Assembly (NCBI GenBank): GCA_035222895.1
Contig: JAVYIG010006548.1
Span: 1 to 64,000 of the forward strand
Source: Strongylocentrotus droebachiensis
Taxonomy: Eukaryota; Echinodermata; Echinoidea; Camarodonta; Strongylocentrotidae
DNA length: 64,000 bases
Reading direction: 5' to 3'
Positions 12,701 to 27,700 of the stretch are shown in pieces. The notes under the pieces were generated by a model. That model saw nothing but the letters and a program-made list of their open reading frames with translations, was not told the DNA's origin and did no database searches. Made by a program: the position numbers and the translations under genes. Positions within the stretch are counted from its first letter, which is position 1; each line of letters begins with the position of its first letter.

Positions 12701-15700
12701 AATACTAATTGACTTGTATTTCTCATGTTTTATTTCACATCAATCAAAACGAAGTTGGAGACACTGATGTTGTAGAGGCACCAACTCGGGGTGGAGTTGA
12801 ACAACCTGAACAACCTGAACCAGGTATGTAAACGGGTTGAATTAAGTAGGACAGGAATCAGTATTTGCTACTTTTCTTTTTAGTTTGTAAACATTCGTTA
12901 CAGCCTCTTAGTTTCTATATCGTACGTAATTTGATACTACTTCACGCACTAGGCTGCCGTAAATTAGGAGGGGGGGGGGGGGCGGTGTAGAATGTTACCC
13001 TAGGTTATTTTTATGCATGCATGGGAGTGGCAAATTGGCAATCCTCTTTTTAAAGGAGTAATTATTAGTCGGAATCACTTCATTTTGGAGCTGATTCCAC
13101 TCCAACTTACAGCTCCAAGAGTAGTGGTTGGATTACTCTCTTGAGGGTAGATTCAACTATTCTGAGCGTGGATTCTAAACCCCAGGTGCTATCCCAAACG
13201 AAGGCTGTTCCCAAGTCCGACTCTCCCAAAAGAGGACTTCCACTTCTGTTTATTTCGAGAGAATTTTCTAATTTTCGACTTCTTCATAAATTATGATAGT
13301 GCGTAACAGTACTATGTGTGTCGGTTTACTGAAATAGTTATGCATAAGCATAATATAGTTTTATATTATTAATTATGATGTGTCTTCTTTCGTTTAACGT
13401 TTTGACATTTCGCAAAGTATCGCTTAGACGTAAGCCTTTAAGTATAATTATGGTAAGTTGATTTTCTACAGTTTGAGGAAAACAGTTGTTGTGTCGTTAA
13501 GTGTGTTCTCGGTTGTATTCTTAAATCCCAAATAAATAAATAAATAGATAAATGCCAGTCATAGGGAAAACAATTAGGCTATTTTTGTTGTACTTGTCTT
13601 GAATTTATGCATCTTAAACCGACAAGTCATAACAAATAAAATGTTTTTGATCGAAAGGTTTACAAAATAAAAAGGACATTCACTTTTCTTTTGTCTCGTA
13701 AAGATTAATGTAGTTCACTCCTCCATGGCGTACCCCCTACAGATCGTAACTCCCCTCATTGTTATTATCATTATCATTATTATAATCATTGATATTATTA
13801 TTATTACTATTATGATTATTATTGTCCTTGTTATCATTATCATTATTATCATTCTTACTATCTATCTTGGAGATATTGTTTTTCCTTAAGATCTCTTTGG
13901 TGTCTTCTTGTTCTGTCACATCTGTTTCATTCTTCTCTTATCTGGTATCTTCAAAGTTCAAAGTTCAAATTTCTATTTCCATTTTTTTAAATTCTGTCCT
14001 GAAGTATGCTAAACTTTAACTTATGTGTATTTTATTTTCTTTATTGAATCACTTGATGGTCGTATGCCCACAATTATACAACTTTCACACAATTGCCCCA
14101 GGAGTGTCATTTTTGACAGACATGGCGCATTATAAATGTTCACTATTATTATTATTATAAATAAAGTACCAACAACTTTTACAGAGTATAGAAATTATAC
14201 GAGTGTACATGAAGTTATTTTTATTTGCGTAACAAATAACATCTTAACCAATTATTTGTCCATGGTACAGAAAACGGCAAGGGAAGCATTCAGTACAGTG
14301 GTTCTGTGAAAGGGGGATCATTCAGTCTCTCCAATCCAAAACCACAAGGTAACTAGCCCCTCCCAGTAACACGATTTTCGTTCAGACTATATAAGAAATT
14401 GATACGAAACTCGTACAAAGAAACATCGTATGAATTATCATTGTAAACGCATAGCGAAAGGGCGTACATGACTCTTAAAATGTTGACTTATAAAGTCATA
14501 CGTCACTTGTTTAGATGCACTAACAAATACAAAGAACAAACAAACGAATCCCTGAACATGACTTTAGCATTGTGTAGAAGATAATTATGCCTGAATTTTA
14601 CACTTGAATATTCATTCATTAAGTTCATTGATTTCTTAAAAACATTGTTGTGTCAGTGTTAATTTTTATGAAACATTGGTCTTTCAAATCCGACTCATTC
14701 TATCAAGTCAATCATCTAAAAAGGAAAAGAAAAGGAAACAAAGAAAACTACGACGACGATGACAATAATAATAATAATAATACACAACATTTATTAGGCG
14801 CTTAATACGGGTGTTTCTAAGCGCACCATTGTCTGACTAAAAATTAACAACCAAAACTTATAATAAACACCAATGAAAAAAGAAGAAATGAGATCACATA
14901 AGGTCAGACCTAAGATCAAACATAAGATCTAACAAGTAAGGAATAAGCCCCCCCCCCCCCCGATCCACAACTCATTGAAAAACAGTAACTAAACAACGTA
15001 CATCAAGTTCCGTTATGCCCATGCTAAACAATCTAAATTAAATACTAATTGACTTGTATTTCTCATGTTTTATTTCACAATCAAAACTAAGTTGGAGACA
15101 CGGAGATTGTAGAGGCGCCAACTCGGGGTGGAGTTGAACAACCTGAACAACCTGAAACAGGTATGTAAACGGGGCGGTGTTTGTGATAACGACGTTTCGG
15201 TACTTTAAAGGGAGTGGATCGCCAGTTTCCATGTGCAGAAGGCCATAATTCGCTGACACCAGACTTGGTGGAAATACCATTGATGGGGGTACAATTTTGC
15301 ACACAGCAAACCCATAGTCCAGTCAAGAATTACCCCCCAATCTCTGGGAGAGCTCGAGAGTCTTCGGCAAATCAAAGCATTACATAAGGTCCAATGGTCA
15401 TAAAACTCAAGGCTAACCCTGGTGATTGACAACACCTGTTATTGGGTAAACACCCGAACGGTGTCGAATTCCCCATGAGAGCTGACTACTCAGTGACTTT
15501 AACTTTAGCCTTTAGTCAAGGCACTCGTGCTGTATTTCCCTAAACGCGCCTGAATACATAGACTAATCGCGCGACGACTGTGATCTGTGGGACGAGGTGC
15601 GTCAGCATCTCGGCCTTTACTAACCTGAGTGGTTGTTGTAGTTTATTTCTTTTGTTTTGTATTATATTTCCGCTCCCGAATCAGGAGATAATTAGATGCA

Positions 15701-18700
15701 AAGCATCTTACCCAGAAAGCCGGCCAAACCGCCCCTTCCAATCCGACGCACCAATCAGAGTAGACGATTCGAGAAAACTTCATGCATATTCATTATCAAC
15801 ATATATAATCATAAATACATTTTTGAGCGGTTACAGAACATGGCGAGCGACGAAGGAGATCTCTTATCAAAGAGCCTTGAATATGCGGTCGAAAGGTTGA
15901 AATTATCATCTTTTAAGGAGTTACAATCAAAAGCTATAAAATCAGCAGTGAAAGGGGAAGATGTATTTGTTAATCTTCCAACGGATTATGGCAAATCTGC
16001 GATTTTTCAAGCCATTTCACTGTGCAAGGACTTCTTTGTGCGGACGACCACAGTCGCTGCCAGCACACCATCCCCATCGGCGTCTACTCCCGAAGCTGCC
16101 CAGAGTTCGGGGGCCTACTCACACCGCACTGCACTGTCCATTGAAGTTATCGTTTCACCTCTTATTTCTTTAATGAAAGAATGTGAACCAAACTTGTCAC
16201 ACACAATAACATGATATCTTCAGTTAAGTTCAGTAGACTTATTCTATAAGAAATAGCTAGGAAAACTCTTGCACAGGAACCATGCAGAATGTACTGCATA
16301 GTAGATATCTACCCTTTTTTGCACATCTATTACATTATAGACCTAAGCAGAATTTCCAGAATTTGATGTCCTTTTCATTATTTTAATTCACTTGCATGCA
16401 GCTAGCTCAGCTAGCCCTGCAAATTCAAAGCTCCATGAACGCATCGTTTTCACACGTACACAGATATTCACGTGTTGTACAATAACAATTCCGACCAGCT
16501 GATCGTGCGAACCACTAGAGTCTATGCGTAGGTTAAAATGAAAAACAAGGGAACAAAATTTTACTATGAATCTACTAAAGTAGCAAAATAATAAATACCC
16601 TAGTCAATAAGTAGAATATTGTTTTTGATAAATTCATATTTTATTCGAAATTGAACTAGATATTATTTTATTTTTTTAGTACATTTGAATACCGATTCCC
16701 CCACAATTTCATGGACGAAGCCATTTTAAACACCGCGCGGTTAAAACAATTAGGATTGGCCACGATCATCGCTAGCTGCTGTATATGTAAGACCCTCATG
16801 CATATGCACATAATGATGAGCTCCGCAATTTTAGCAAAGGCCAAGCCGCTGAAGCGGCTCGGTCCAGCGATCACTGCTGTAAAGCCACACTGCGTTAGTC
16901 TATTTTCAGACCCTGCTCGGCAGACAAGCAGCGCGCGAGGCCTTGTGCAAAGGCTACTTTAACTTTGACTACCACGTTTATAATAGAGAGGGCGTGGCCA
17001 ATAAACCCAACACCAACAACAACAAGCAGACACACACGTGCACCACATGCACACCGTGCACATTAAATGAGACTTCTCTTTACATATAAAAGCGGGCCAT
17101 TCGAAAACACTTGTGCGGGTTATAGAAAACGCCATAAAAAACACCGTGAGTAGATCATTTAACACCACAAATAAAGAAATGAAATTATGTGCATGCATTT
17201 AAGTTTGAATGAGCCTATATTTTAACTAGTTTATATATCTTCGGTCAAAATCTTCCTGGTCGAATTCGATACTCGAAACTGCTGAGCAGTACTGTGGATC
17301 TCGAGCCCATCGGGCGTCCCGATGGGCTCCCCCACGGTTGGGCGAGTAGTGCTTGCTAAGATGCGGGGCTCGGGTTCTAGCTAATCCACTTGCTTCCCAT
17401 CGGTTTGCCAGACGCGACGTCATGTGTCGGGATATATCCGGACGTACACGGGTAGTTGTTTTCAAATAAATAAATTGAAGAAGTTTACAACCAATATTTC
17501 ATAACTCTTTAAGACTTATTCAGGCAAGTGCAGATATTTGGTTATTGTCACACATAGCTACATTACTGTCCTGCCTGTGTATTAAACCTTTTAAGCTGTG
17601 CTATTGATTCTCAACATTTCAAACACCACTGTACAAAAATCGGCGCTTGTTCAGTAGCCTATCCAAAATTTGACCCGTACCTCCGGCATGGAGATGTCCA
17701 ACTAAAACATACCCAAAATGAAGTAAATATTCCTTAAATGTCCAAGTAATTAAGATCATGAGTTAAAATTTGTTATGTTTATTACCTGTTTCGTGTAAAT
17801 TTTCTTGTTATTTTTGGAGTAGTTTTTGGATAAACGTTGATATAGTATACGGCACACTTTTTCACAGGTTTCACGGCAAACCGCTGCACGCGCGCCTGCG
17901 TGAAGTTATCTACCGTAATGAGGATCTGAGACGGTAGATAACTTCGGGATAACTTCGGGGGCTATACTTTTCAAGCTTGCTTGCATGAAAATAACACTCT
18001 TTAATTTGTTTTGCATTGAACTCTATGCAAATTTTGGGGGCTCTTTTATGACTTTTCGGGGGCTCTTTTGGGCATTTAGGGGGCTAATTCGCCCCGAGCC
18101 CCCCGTGTATTTTTTTTACTGGCTAGGCCAAGGGTCTAATAAAGTGAATACTCATGACCTACTGTTTCTTACGTTACTATCTAGAAGTCTATGTTGGATT
18201 TTTTGTATATCTGAAGTACAGAAAAAAAGAAGAGAATCTGGGCATTGTTTCGCAAAATTGTGGTGGCATACAACAAATTACAAGTTCACAGACATTTTAT
18301 ACACACATCTCAGCTCAATGGGTTTTCAGCGAACTCGTACTTATATAAGAAACACTACCCAGATTACCAGATATTTAGTGATATGACACATTTTATTTTT
18401 AAACACTGGCTTGGTGATTTATGAAATATGATATGTAGTGTCTAATCATCTCAAATATATACCAACAAAATCAAGGATATGTTCCGAGACTGGAGATCAT
18501 CAAAAGACTAAATATGTTGAAAGCTCTTCCAAGCAGATTGATTTTATTTTTATTCCAAAGTCTGTTTAAGAATTATCTTGTAAGGACATACATGTATAGA
18601 CTATGGTACTAGAGTGTTTCTCTATCTCACTCGGCCTGCGAGAATTGTCTTTTACATTTGTTTTCTTACTCTTTTTATTTCGATACAGCTCCAAGTGCAG

Positions 18701-21700
18701 GTAAGTTTTTCCAGCTTCTAAGTTCTATGTACATTTGTGTAAACCTAAGATGAGATGAGATATTTGTGTCAATCATAATTGTAATGTGTTCGCTTTTATA
18801 GTGACACTGACAACTTATAGGTTTCATAAGGCTAAGGGCTTACCAGTTACTTATTTTACTTACCGGTACATTTTTGGGGCATTATTCTGAGTCGACCTTG
18901 CTCATACTTGCTGATCATGCGACCGAAACCAGGGTGTGCCACTAACGAAAGATCTTGGTTGCCCTTTCAGGCTAAAAATGTTACTGTTTTCAATTTTGTT
19001 TGTGCGGCCCAGGTCAATAACATATATATTCATATAAATATATTCATGTTTTAATACACCTGTTTTTTACATTTAAAAGTATGCCGATTGTTGCACTAAG
19101 ACCTTTCTAGTCCTGTGTTTCTTTCTCTGTCAATATCTATTTGCATGTACTTTCTTACCTCTGCTATCTATACCTGCCAAACCTGATATTACAAATAATC
19201 TGGAATATTCCTTTTTTTTTTCAAATTTCATTTTTCATTTTTCATTTTTTTCATTTTTTTTGGGGGGGTGCTAAAGCCAAATTAAGCTTGTTTTATCATG
19301 TGCCGTGATTTGAGAGTTCACATATTGTGTGCGTTGAATGGCTGCATGATTGAGCAGCAAATATGTATTCACTTTTTGGGACAGATTTACAGCGTACTGC
19401 CAGTTACACTGCCGCTGCAAGTGCGATTTCTTATTTTCGAAAGCATACCGTGCTAAAAATTCCTAATTCATATTTTCAAATGTTGGCAGGTATGTGTTAT
19501 CCCATCTTCTGTCAGGATTAACTCTTTTCTCTATTAAAGCCCCACTGCACTACTTGTAGCTACTGGCGTCCTCTATAAAGCCAACAATGCCTAAGCAGTA
19601 CCCGTTGATCCCCATGGTCCCCTTTTACTTATATGTTAATTGAGAACTGATTCGATGAGACTACCACCTGCCAGTGAACACGCAAGGAGCTCTAATCCAT
19701 CCCTGCCAAACTAGTGCAGATAGGCATTAAGAGTGTAAAAAAACATTTCAGGATCTAGACATAATATGGAAACAAAATAGTAATAAGACAACAAGAAACA
19801 ATTAAATGGCACATAATAAAACACCAAGATTGTGCACTTCTGACCATGGATGTATTTGATCCCTATTTCTTGGCAGGCGTTTTCAAGTTGAACCTTAAGA
19901 GCTTGAAGCAAGCTTTCTCACTCAAGACGATACCAACAGCACCAGAAAGAGGAGGTAATATATCGACAGGGTACTATATTGGTTTATGGGAACTACTACT
20001 AAAGGGTAATCCAACCATTAGGCCTAAAATAAAAACTTGTTGTATTGCCCTTTTGGTGTTAAAACATGGGTCGGTCGGTCAGAAAAGTTTTTTTTCTTTT
20101 TTTAACTATTTTTTTTGTCGCCCTCTTTTAGCTGATATTTCTCAGTTTTTAATGCTTTAATACATGTGCTTCAGCGTCATCATTCCATTGATATCTTTTT
20201 CACCTCATAATTATCCATGGTTTGCACGAGTGAGAATTTTGGAATAATTTGATTTTATGCATTTATATCCCATTTAAACAAACAAAATACATATATTTTA
20301 AAATTAATTTTAAAAAAAATCGAAAAAACAGTAAAAAAAACTTTTTAAAATGCCGACCGTAGATTTTCAGATTTTTGGGTCCGTCGCAAAGAGCAATACA
20401 ACAAGTTTTTATTTTAGGCCTTACAGCAATGCAAGATGAAAGAAACCAGAAACATTGATAGAATGGTAAAAGTGGGGAAAAAATCAGACAATTGTGAATG
20501 TGAAAGTTATGAAACGTTAACGTTGTAATTGTTAACAGCTTGATCTACATTATGGGAATTGTTTTCAATTTGATATATATTTATATATATATCACTGTGA
20601 TGTGGAAACTCTTATTTGTTCCAACACATTAATAAATATAATTTTCAGTAATATAGGACTGTAGGGCATTTTAGGGTTTTGAAAATTTACTAAATTTGTC
20701 CACTTGAAATTGACCATGAAAGTTGAATTTGGCCATGGACGTGTAATCATTGTCTAATAAGAAGTGAAGCCTGATCCCTGTTTCTTACTTTTCTCTGTCT
20801 TTCTTCGTTGTCATTTCAGATACAGAAACTGCGGAGGTTAGGACAAGAGGAAGTGACAGTAAGGATATTTGAAAGGGGGAATTCACCCTGATTATCAACT
20901 TCTCGTTGATACAAATTTTTTCATTCACCTGTGACAAATAATTGTATTTCAATAGTCAGAATGTGAATGGTATACATTACTTGTTGCTAGGTAGGACCAG
21001 CATTATGGCCTGCCCTAACTAACAACAAGTAATATATGCAATAATGAAATAATTTGTATTGAGGCACTTAAGTTTAGTTTTGATTACATTACTACTACTA
21101 CTACTAATAATAATAAACCATTCTTATATAGCACATATCCCAAAAATGAATTCAAGTCCCTATGCGCTCAGAAAAAAGAAAAGAAGGGTTAATAGCAGAC
21201 ATAAAAGAAGAGAAGAGAATAACTGCTTTGTCATAACATTGTACTATTTTAACAATCAGAAAAATGTGTCTTTAAGAGACTCTTGAAATATTCTACTGTA
21301 TCAACCTGATTAAGATTACGAGGTAATTTATTCCATAACTCGGCAGCTGCCAGTTAAAAGGACCTCGCACCATAGTAATTTGTTGATATTGAGGGGGGGG
21401 GGGGGAACTAACAAGGATTATGACTGAGAGCGAAGGTTTGATGCCTGGCAATATTTTGTTATCAATTGTTGTAAATAATCGGGGCCTAATTCTTCCATGC
21501 ACGAGAACACCAATGTCAAAATCTTTAAATCAATTTGTTGTTTTACTGGAAGCCAATGGAGTTTTTCTAAAACTGGGCTGATGTGATCATGAAGTCGAGT
21601 GCGAGTATTAACCAACCTTGCTGCAAAGTTTCTGGATTCTTTGCAACTTTTGAATTTCATTATCAGGAAGACCATATATATATAAGATACTATTACAGAA

Positions 21701-24700
21701 GTTGAGGCGAGAAACTAAATTGGGTTCTAGGTTACTGGTAGGTTTAGTTTGACTGTGGTGGTGGTTATTTTACCTGATTGCTAAGAAAGTATAAATGCTT
21801 GTAAGTAAGCAACCAGACGGCCGAGGGACCTGGTAATGAGGATTAATGCCTTACCAAAGAGCACAAGCGCATCGACTTGGTTTCGAACCCGGGTCATCGG
21901 ATCACGAGACTACTGCTCTACTGACAGAGCTATCGCGCCTCCTCAATTTAGGGTTAGGTAGAGTATTGGGTACCTGGTTGAAGTTAAGCATTTGGTTACC
22001 GTAGGGAGTTATCGTGGAACAATTGTAGCCTGAGCAAGTGTTGTACAACTGTGCCAATGGCAGTGGGAGTATTCAGTAGTCGGCTGGTTAACAAGTATGA
22101 ACACACTCAACTCGATTATTGCCAACTTCTTTCATTACTTTTCTTTTATGTTTATTATACCTTATTTCAAGGTTCATCATCATCTGCTTCTTCTACTGGA
22201 GTTTCCACGTCAGGTACGCTAACAATTCTGATCACTGGCTAGAGTATGGCTATATGTCCATAGCTGCAGTATACAGATAGTGACATCAACAGTAGTCAAA
22301 TTCAAATTCAAGTGATTTTATTTCTCATGCAAAACATAATACAAGAATAATTATATCACAAAAATTATGCAATGAAACAACAAATATAATAAAAACAGGA
22401 CGAGAAAAGAGGAACTAACTTATTCAGAGGTCAAATTCATGGAGCACCAGAATGGTTCCCTTCTATAGAGTTTGTATGTGGGAGGGAGCTATTTGGAGCT
22501 CCATGAATTGACCTTTAAGCGTGAGTGAATTGCGTACACGTGTCACAACTATCTCTCTCAGAACGCTTTGCCTTTGTCTGTGCGGAACCCATGTCTGCGA
22601 ACACGTAGAACCGTACTATTCTGTTAAGACAAAACGCGAAATATACGCTATTTTTGGGTCTTTATCATAGTGATAGATATCCATTCAAAACTGAATTAAA
22701 AAAATAACATGATTAAGCATCACATTTCTCCGTTTTGATTTACAAGCCGCTAAATGTCCTTCATTTACTTTGCACTGTCATGGTCGCCTAAATTTACTTA
22801 CAAAAATTGAGTTATTCCTCATCTTATTTCTGTTACACGTTTGGCACCTAAGAAAATGACACCGCCTTCCTGAAGCCACTTGCGCTGTACACAGAAATAT
22901 TTATATGGGAATGAACAAATATCTGGCTTGAGATTTTGGTTTAAAAAATCCTGCTTTTCCCTCAAATGTAAGGGAATTTGAAGACCAATCGTTTTCTATG
23001 TTTTTATATGATATTCTTCCACCCTAAAGACAAAAAGAATGAGAAAATATTTTTTTTTTCTTCTTCTCAGAACTCAACCTTCTCTCTTAAAATGACTGAG
23101 GTCTGGTCAAGTGTAACTGAATTGAAGGGAAACATTTCTTATTGTTTAAAACGTATATATATTATTTTTGTTGTTGAACATATATCACCCCTTTTTTTAA
23201 TTATTTACAGTAAGATGCTACTTATGATGGGCCTTTTGTGATAGAAGTATCTTTTGCAGATCAGGTGTTGAATTGATGATATACCTCTATAATGACATAA
23301 TTTTGAAATTTGAAATTTTGTTTCGTTTCTCTTGTATGCAGAGATAAATGCTGTTGGTCAGGGACTTTTTGTCAGCATTGCTGGACGGTCTGGTTCACAA
23401 TCTTTCCAAATGCCAGGTAGGTATAAACTCATATGCATACAACTTATAAACCAGGACCAATGAATGTGACATTTCATAATTTCTAACACTGGTTTTGCCA
23501 AAGCTGGAGCTGGAGTTAATTGGGCTAGCATACCTTAATTTCTAAGGAGCCAATGATATTCCTTCATTTTGCATGCCATATTTTCTCAATTTTAGATTTG
23601 CGGTTTGTTTCTACTAGCTTTATCATTCCAATATAATTGTAATTCTTTCTGATGGGTGCAAACTGCACAGGGAAAAGTAAGTACATCTTCATCATCTAAT
23701 CACCATCATCATTGCGGCCATCATCATCATCAACATCATCATCAACATCATCATCAACATTATCTTCATGATCATCAACATCATCATCAACATCATCATC
23801 ATCATCATCACCATCATCATCAACATCAACATCAATATCAACATCATCATCATCATCATCATCACCATCATCAACATTATCTTCATCATCATCAACACCA
23901 TCATCATCATCATTATCTTCATGATCATCAACATCATCATCAACATCATCATCATCATCATCATCATCATCACCATCATCATCATCAACACCATCATCAT
24001 CATCAACATTATCTTCATGATCATCAACATCAACATCATCATCATCATCATCATCATCATTGCCGCCATCATCAACATTATCTTCATATCCATCAACACC
24101 ATTATCATCATCAACATTATCTTCATCAACAACATCATCATCATCATCATCAACATCATCATCATCATCATCAACATTATCTTCATGATCATCAACATCA
24201 TCATCAACATCAACATCAACATCAACATCATCATCAACATCATCATCACCATCACCATCATCATCTTCATCATCATCATCATCTTCTTCATCTTTATCAT
24301 CATCATCATCATCATCATTGCCGCCATCATCAACATCATCTTCATGATCATCATCACCATCATTTAACATCCGTTTCTTCCCCATGCTATGGGATTCAAC
24401 ATTTCATTTTCCTCATGGCCCTATTCCAGACCTTATGGTCAACAGCATCCTCCTGTGCAAGGCGAGATGCCTTCATAAAAACACTTTTTTGTATCATTTA
24501 CTCCTAAAGATTTCTTTGTTTTTCAATTTGTTTTCTTTTTCCATTGAACTCGGGTTTCATATTCTGAGTTCTTTATAGTGGATTAAATCACATAATAGTT
24601 TCTGATGTCATACTGTGCACTAATGTCCTTTGGCAAGACATTGATCTACATTTGCCACACTCAACCCAGGTGATGTAAATGGATACCTGGCAGGAATTAA

Positions 24701-27700
24701 TTCCTTGAAATGCTAGAGCGCTGTAATGGCAGCTAGGCTAAAGCCGGGGTAATAATATAAATGCGCCTCGGAATGGAATCTCTAGATAGAAGGCGCTATA
24801 GAAATGCCTATTATTATTATTTATTATTATAAGAATAATTTCTCCCTAACAATTGTGATGCTTTTCGTTTTCATTGACAGGAATGTCTGAATTTGTGCGA
24901 GGAGGTGAGTTGTTCCAGAATTCAAATAAACTGTTCAGTTGTTGAGGTCTTGTCAAAATGTGACGAGAAACATGAAATACGTAAACTCATAACAATAGGT
25001 ATAAATTGCATTAAGCTACTGAGGGAAGAAGTTTGAAAGAGGCAAGACAGGACAATTCTCTGATGGAAAGTGCAATACTGTTCCATTTTTTTCGAGTCAG
25101 CCACTGTGAGACGTTTTTTGGTAAATGAGAGCCTAGATTTGGGAATAATTAGTTTGTATTTGTCACATGTCGAGCAAAGGTTACAGGATAACTGCGATGA
25201 CAAACTATTCCCAAATCGCTACCTTTTTCATGTGGAAAATAAAATGGAAAGAGTTGTCGGTCATTTGTTATTCCCTCAACATTATGGGTAGAACATGTTT
25301 CTTTTAAATCTTTGTTATATATATATATATATCTATACACACATGTTGATTGTATTTTTATTCTTTTTAAATCAAATTTGGAAATAAACTTGGATCAAAT
25401 TGAATTGAATGCACTACAATATGCATCAAACAAACGATTTTACTTCTATTTAAAGATACCGAGGTACAGGCACCAAGAACAAGAGGAAATGGGGGAAGTG
25501 GTAAGCATTTACTGAGCCAATTAACTTGCCTCTTGATAGTACAGTCAAACCTGCTTTAATAGGGTCCACCTGTATATAAAGACCACATTTTGAATTTCCA
25601 TTGCCAATCGTTTCTTGTTGAAACATGTACTAAAAAAACATGTCTACAAAGACCACTTTTTGTGTTTCTCTTGGGCGGTTGCTATAGACAGGTTTGACTT
25701 TACAGTGAAACCTGCTTTAGGGACCACCTGTATAATAAAGACCACATTTTGAATTTCCATTGCCAATCGTTTCTTATTGAAACATGTACTAAAGGAACCT
25801 GTCTACAAAGACCACCTGTCTATGAAGACCACATTTTGAATTTCCATTGCCAATCGTTTCTTATTGAAACATGTACTAAAGGAACCTGTCTACAAAGACC
25901 ACCTGTCTATGAAGACCACATTTTGCATTTCCTTTGCCAATCGTTTCTTATTGAAACATGTACTAAAGGAACCTGTCTACAAAGACAACCTGTCTATGAA
26001 GACCGCATGTTGCATTACCTCTGACAATCGTTTCTTATTGAAACATGTACTAAAGGAACCTGTCTACAAAGACCACCTGTCTATGAAGACCGCATGTTGC
26101 ATTACCTCTGACAATCGTTTCTTATTGAAACATGTACTAAAGGAACCTGTCTACAAAGACCACCTGTCTATGAAGACCGCATGTTGCATTACCTCTGACA
26201 ATCGTTTCTTATTGAAACATGTACTAAAGGAACCTGTCTACAAAGACCACCTGTCTATGAAGACCGCATGTTGCATTACCTTTGACAATCGTTTCTTATT
26301 GAAACATGTACTGAAGGAACCTGTGCACAGGATAGACCACTGTTCTTGTCACCCTGAAGTAATCTTTATATACAGGTTTATACAGGTTTCACTGTATATG
26401 ATATCTGTGATGATTTTAGAATCCATGAGGGTTGTTTTTTATTATCTTACATGGGCGAGTGAAATTCTTCCTTGGGAGATTGAGTCATTCATTTGAATAC
26501 CCAAACTTCATATTTCATAATAGGGTAATTCTAAGTGTTATGGAATGACAGTTCCAAAGCATTTTCAATTTTGTAAAAGAATTTTATAGACCATTTGGAT
26601 AAAAATATACAAATTAATCATATAATATATAAACTATATATTTGGTTTCCTTATCACCCATTTTACCATTAATGGTTATTGTCGTGGGTGTTGGCTGTTG
26701 AGTGATGTTGCCATGGTAAAGTCACAATCAATGGTATATAGTTTGATGCAACGGGCCCTGATCAGTATCATTATGTAATCCTACATTACACATGGAAAGA
26801 GCAAATAGAATGAACTAGGTACTCATTTTGAAAAAAAAAAAATCAACTTTACACTGTGAAATAGTGAAATGGATGGATGGAAAACAGCTCTTGTATGTTT
26901 ATTGAATAGTAAAATGTCATTATTACTATTATTTTATTTGTTTACATCTTGTATATTCTGTACACATAATGCCTACTCAAGGGATCTAATTGACCGACTT
27001 CTTTTTTAAGAGGTTCAAATTGAAATACCGGTAACATGCGGTATTTGAAGATTTAGGAGAGATAGGAAATAATGACGGGTGATTTGAGAAGTCCTACATC
27101 AAAAGTATTATACCTATAAAGTACCTTTGATTATACAATTGAATTATTTCTTTCTATCTTATTTTTATCAAGAAAAAGAAGAACTGTGGCAAAAAATAGA
27201 TTTAAAAAACCTTGGTTCTTGTACTTACTCATTATATGCTACAAATATCTCTGTTTACCAGATTGTACTTATCATGCATGTAGGATAGATATAAAGTAAT
27301 AACACAGACTTCAGGATAATTGAACTGTTTCCAGTGCAGCATACCAACGTTAAAAGGGTTTTCATGGAGCTAATGAAAAAAATGGATAAGTATGCAAGGC
27401 CATAATGTTACTCTCTTAAAAAAAAAGAGTGAATTTTCACTCTATTTTCACTTTCTTGGGAGTGACGTCCGTGGTCACTTGTTTAGGAGTGAAAATCGAT
27501 TGATTTTAAAGTGCTCTCTAAAAGAAAAGAGTGAATGTTCACTCTATTTTCACTCTATTTTCACTCTCCAGAGGAGTGACGTCCGTGATTTTGAAAATTC
27601 ACTCTTTTTTTTTTAAGAGAGTACACAAAGCAATCCTTCAGTAATTTGGTGCCTTTTGTTTCTTGCGAAATTGCATGCGTGGTAAAGGAGTGATCATGCA

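Noticed and set aside
23671..23676. Possible 6-base microexon between CACAG and GTAAGT
   Set aside because: Phase would fit, but there is no pyrimidine tract and no sequence evidence beyond the dinucleotides.
23656..24507. Long His-, Ile-, Asp- and Met-rich frames on both strands
   Set aside because: They are all readings of the CAT trinucleotide tract; no splice sites or homology support them.
25749..26496. Repetitive 91- and 210-codon frames
   Set aside because: They are frames through an 87-bp satellite inside a MITE; no exon signals or homology.
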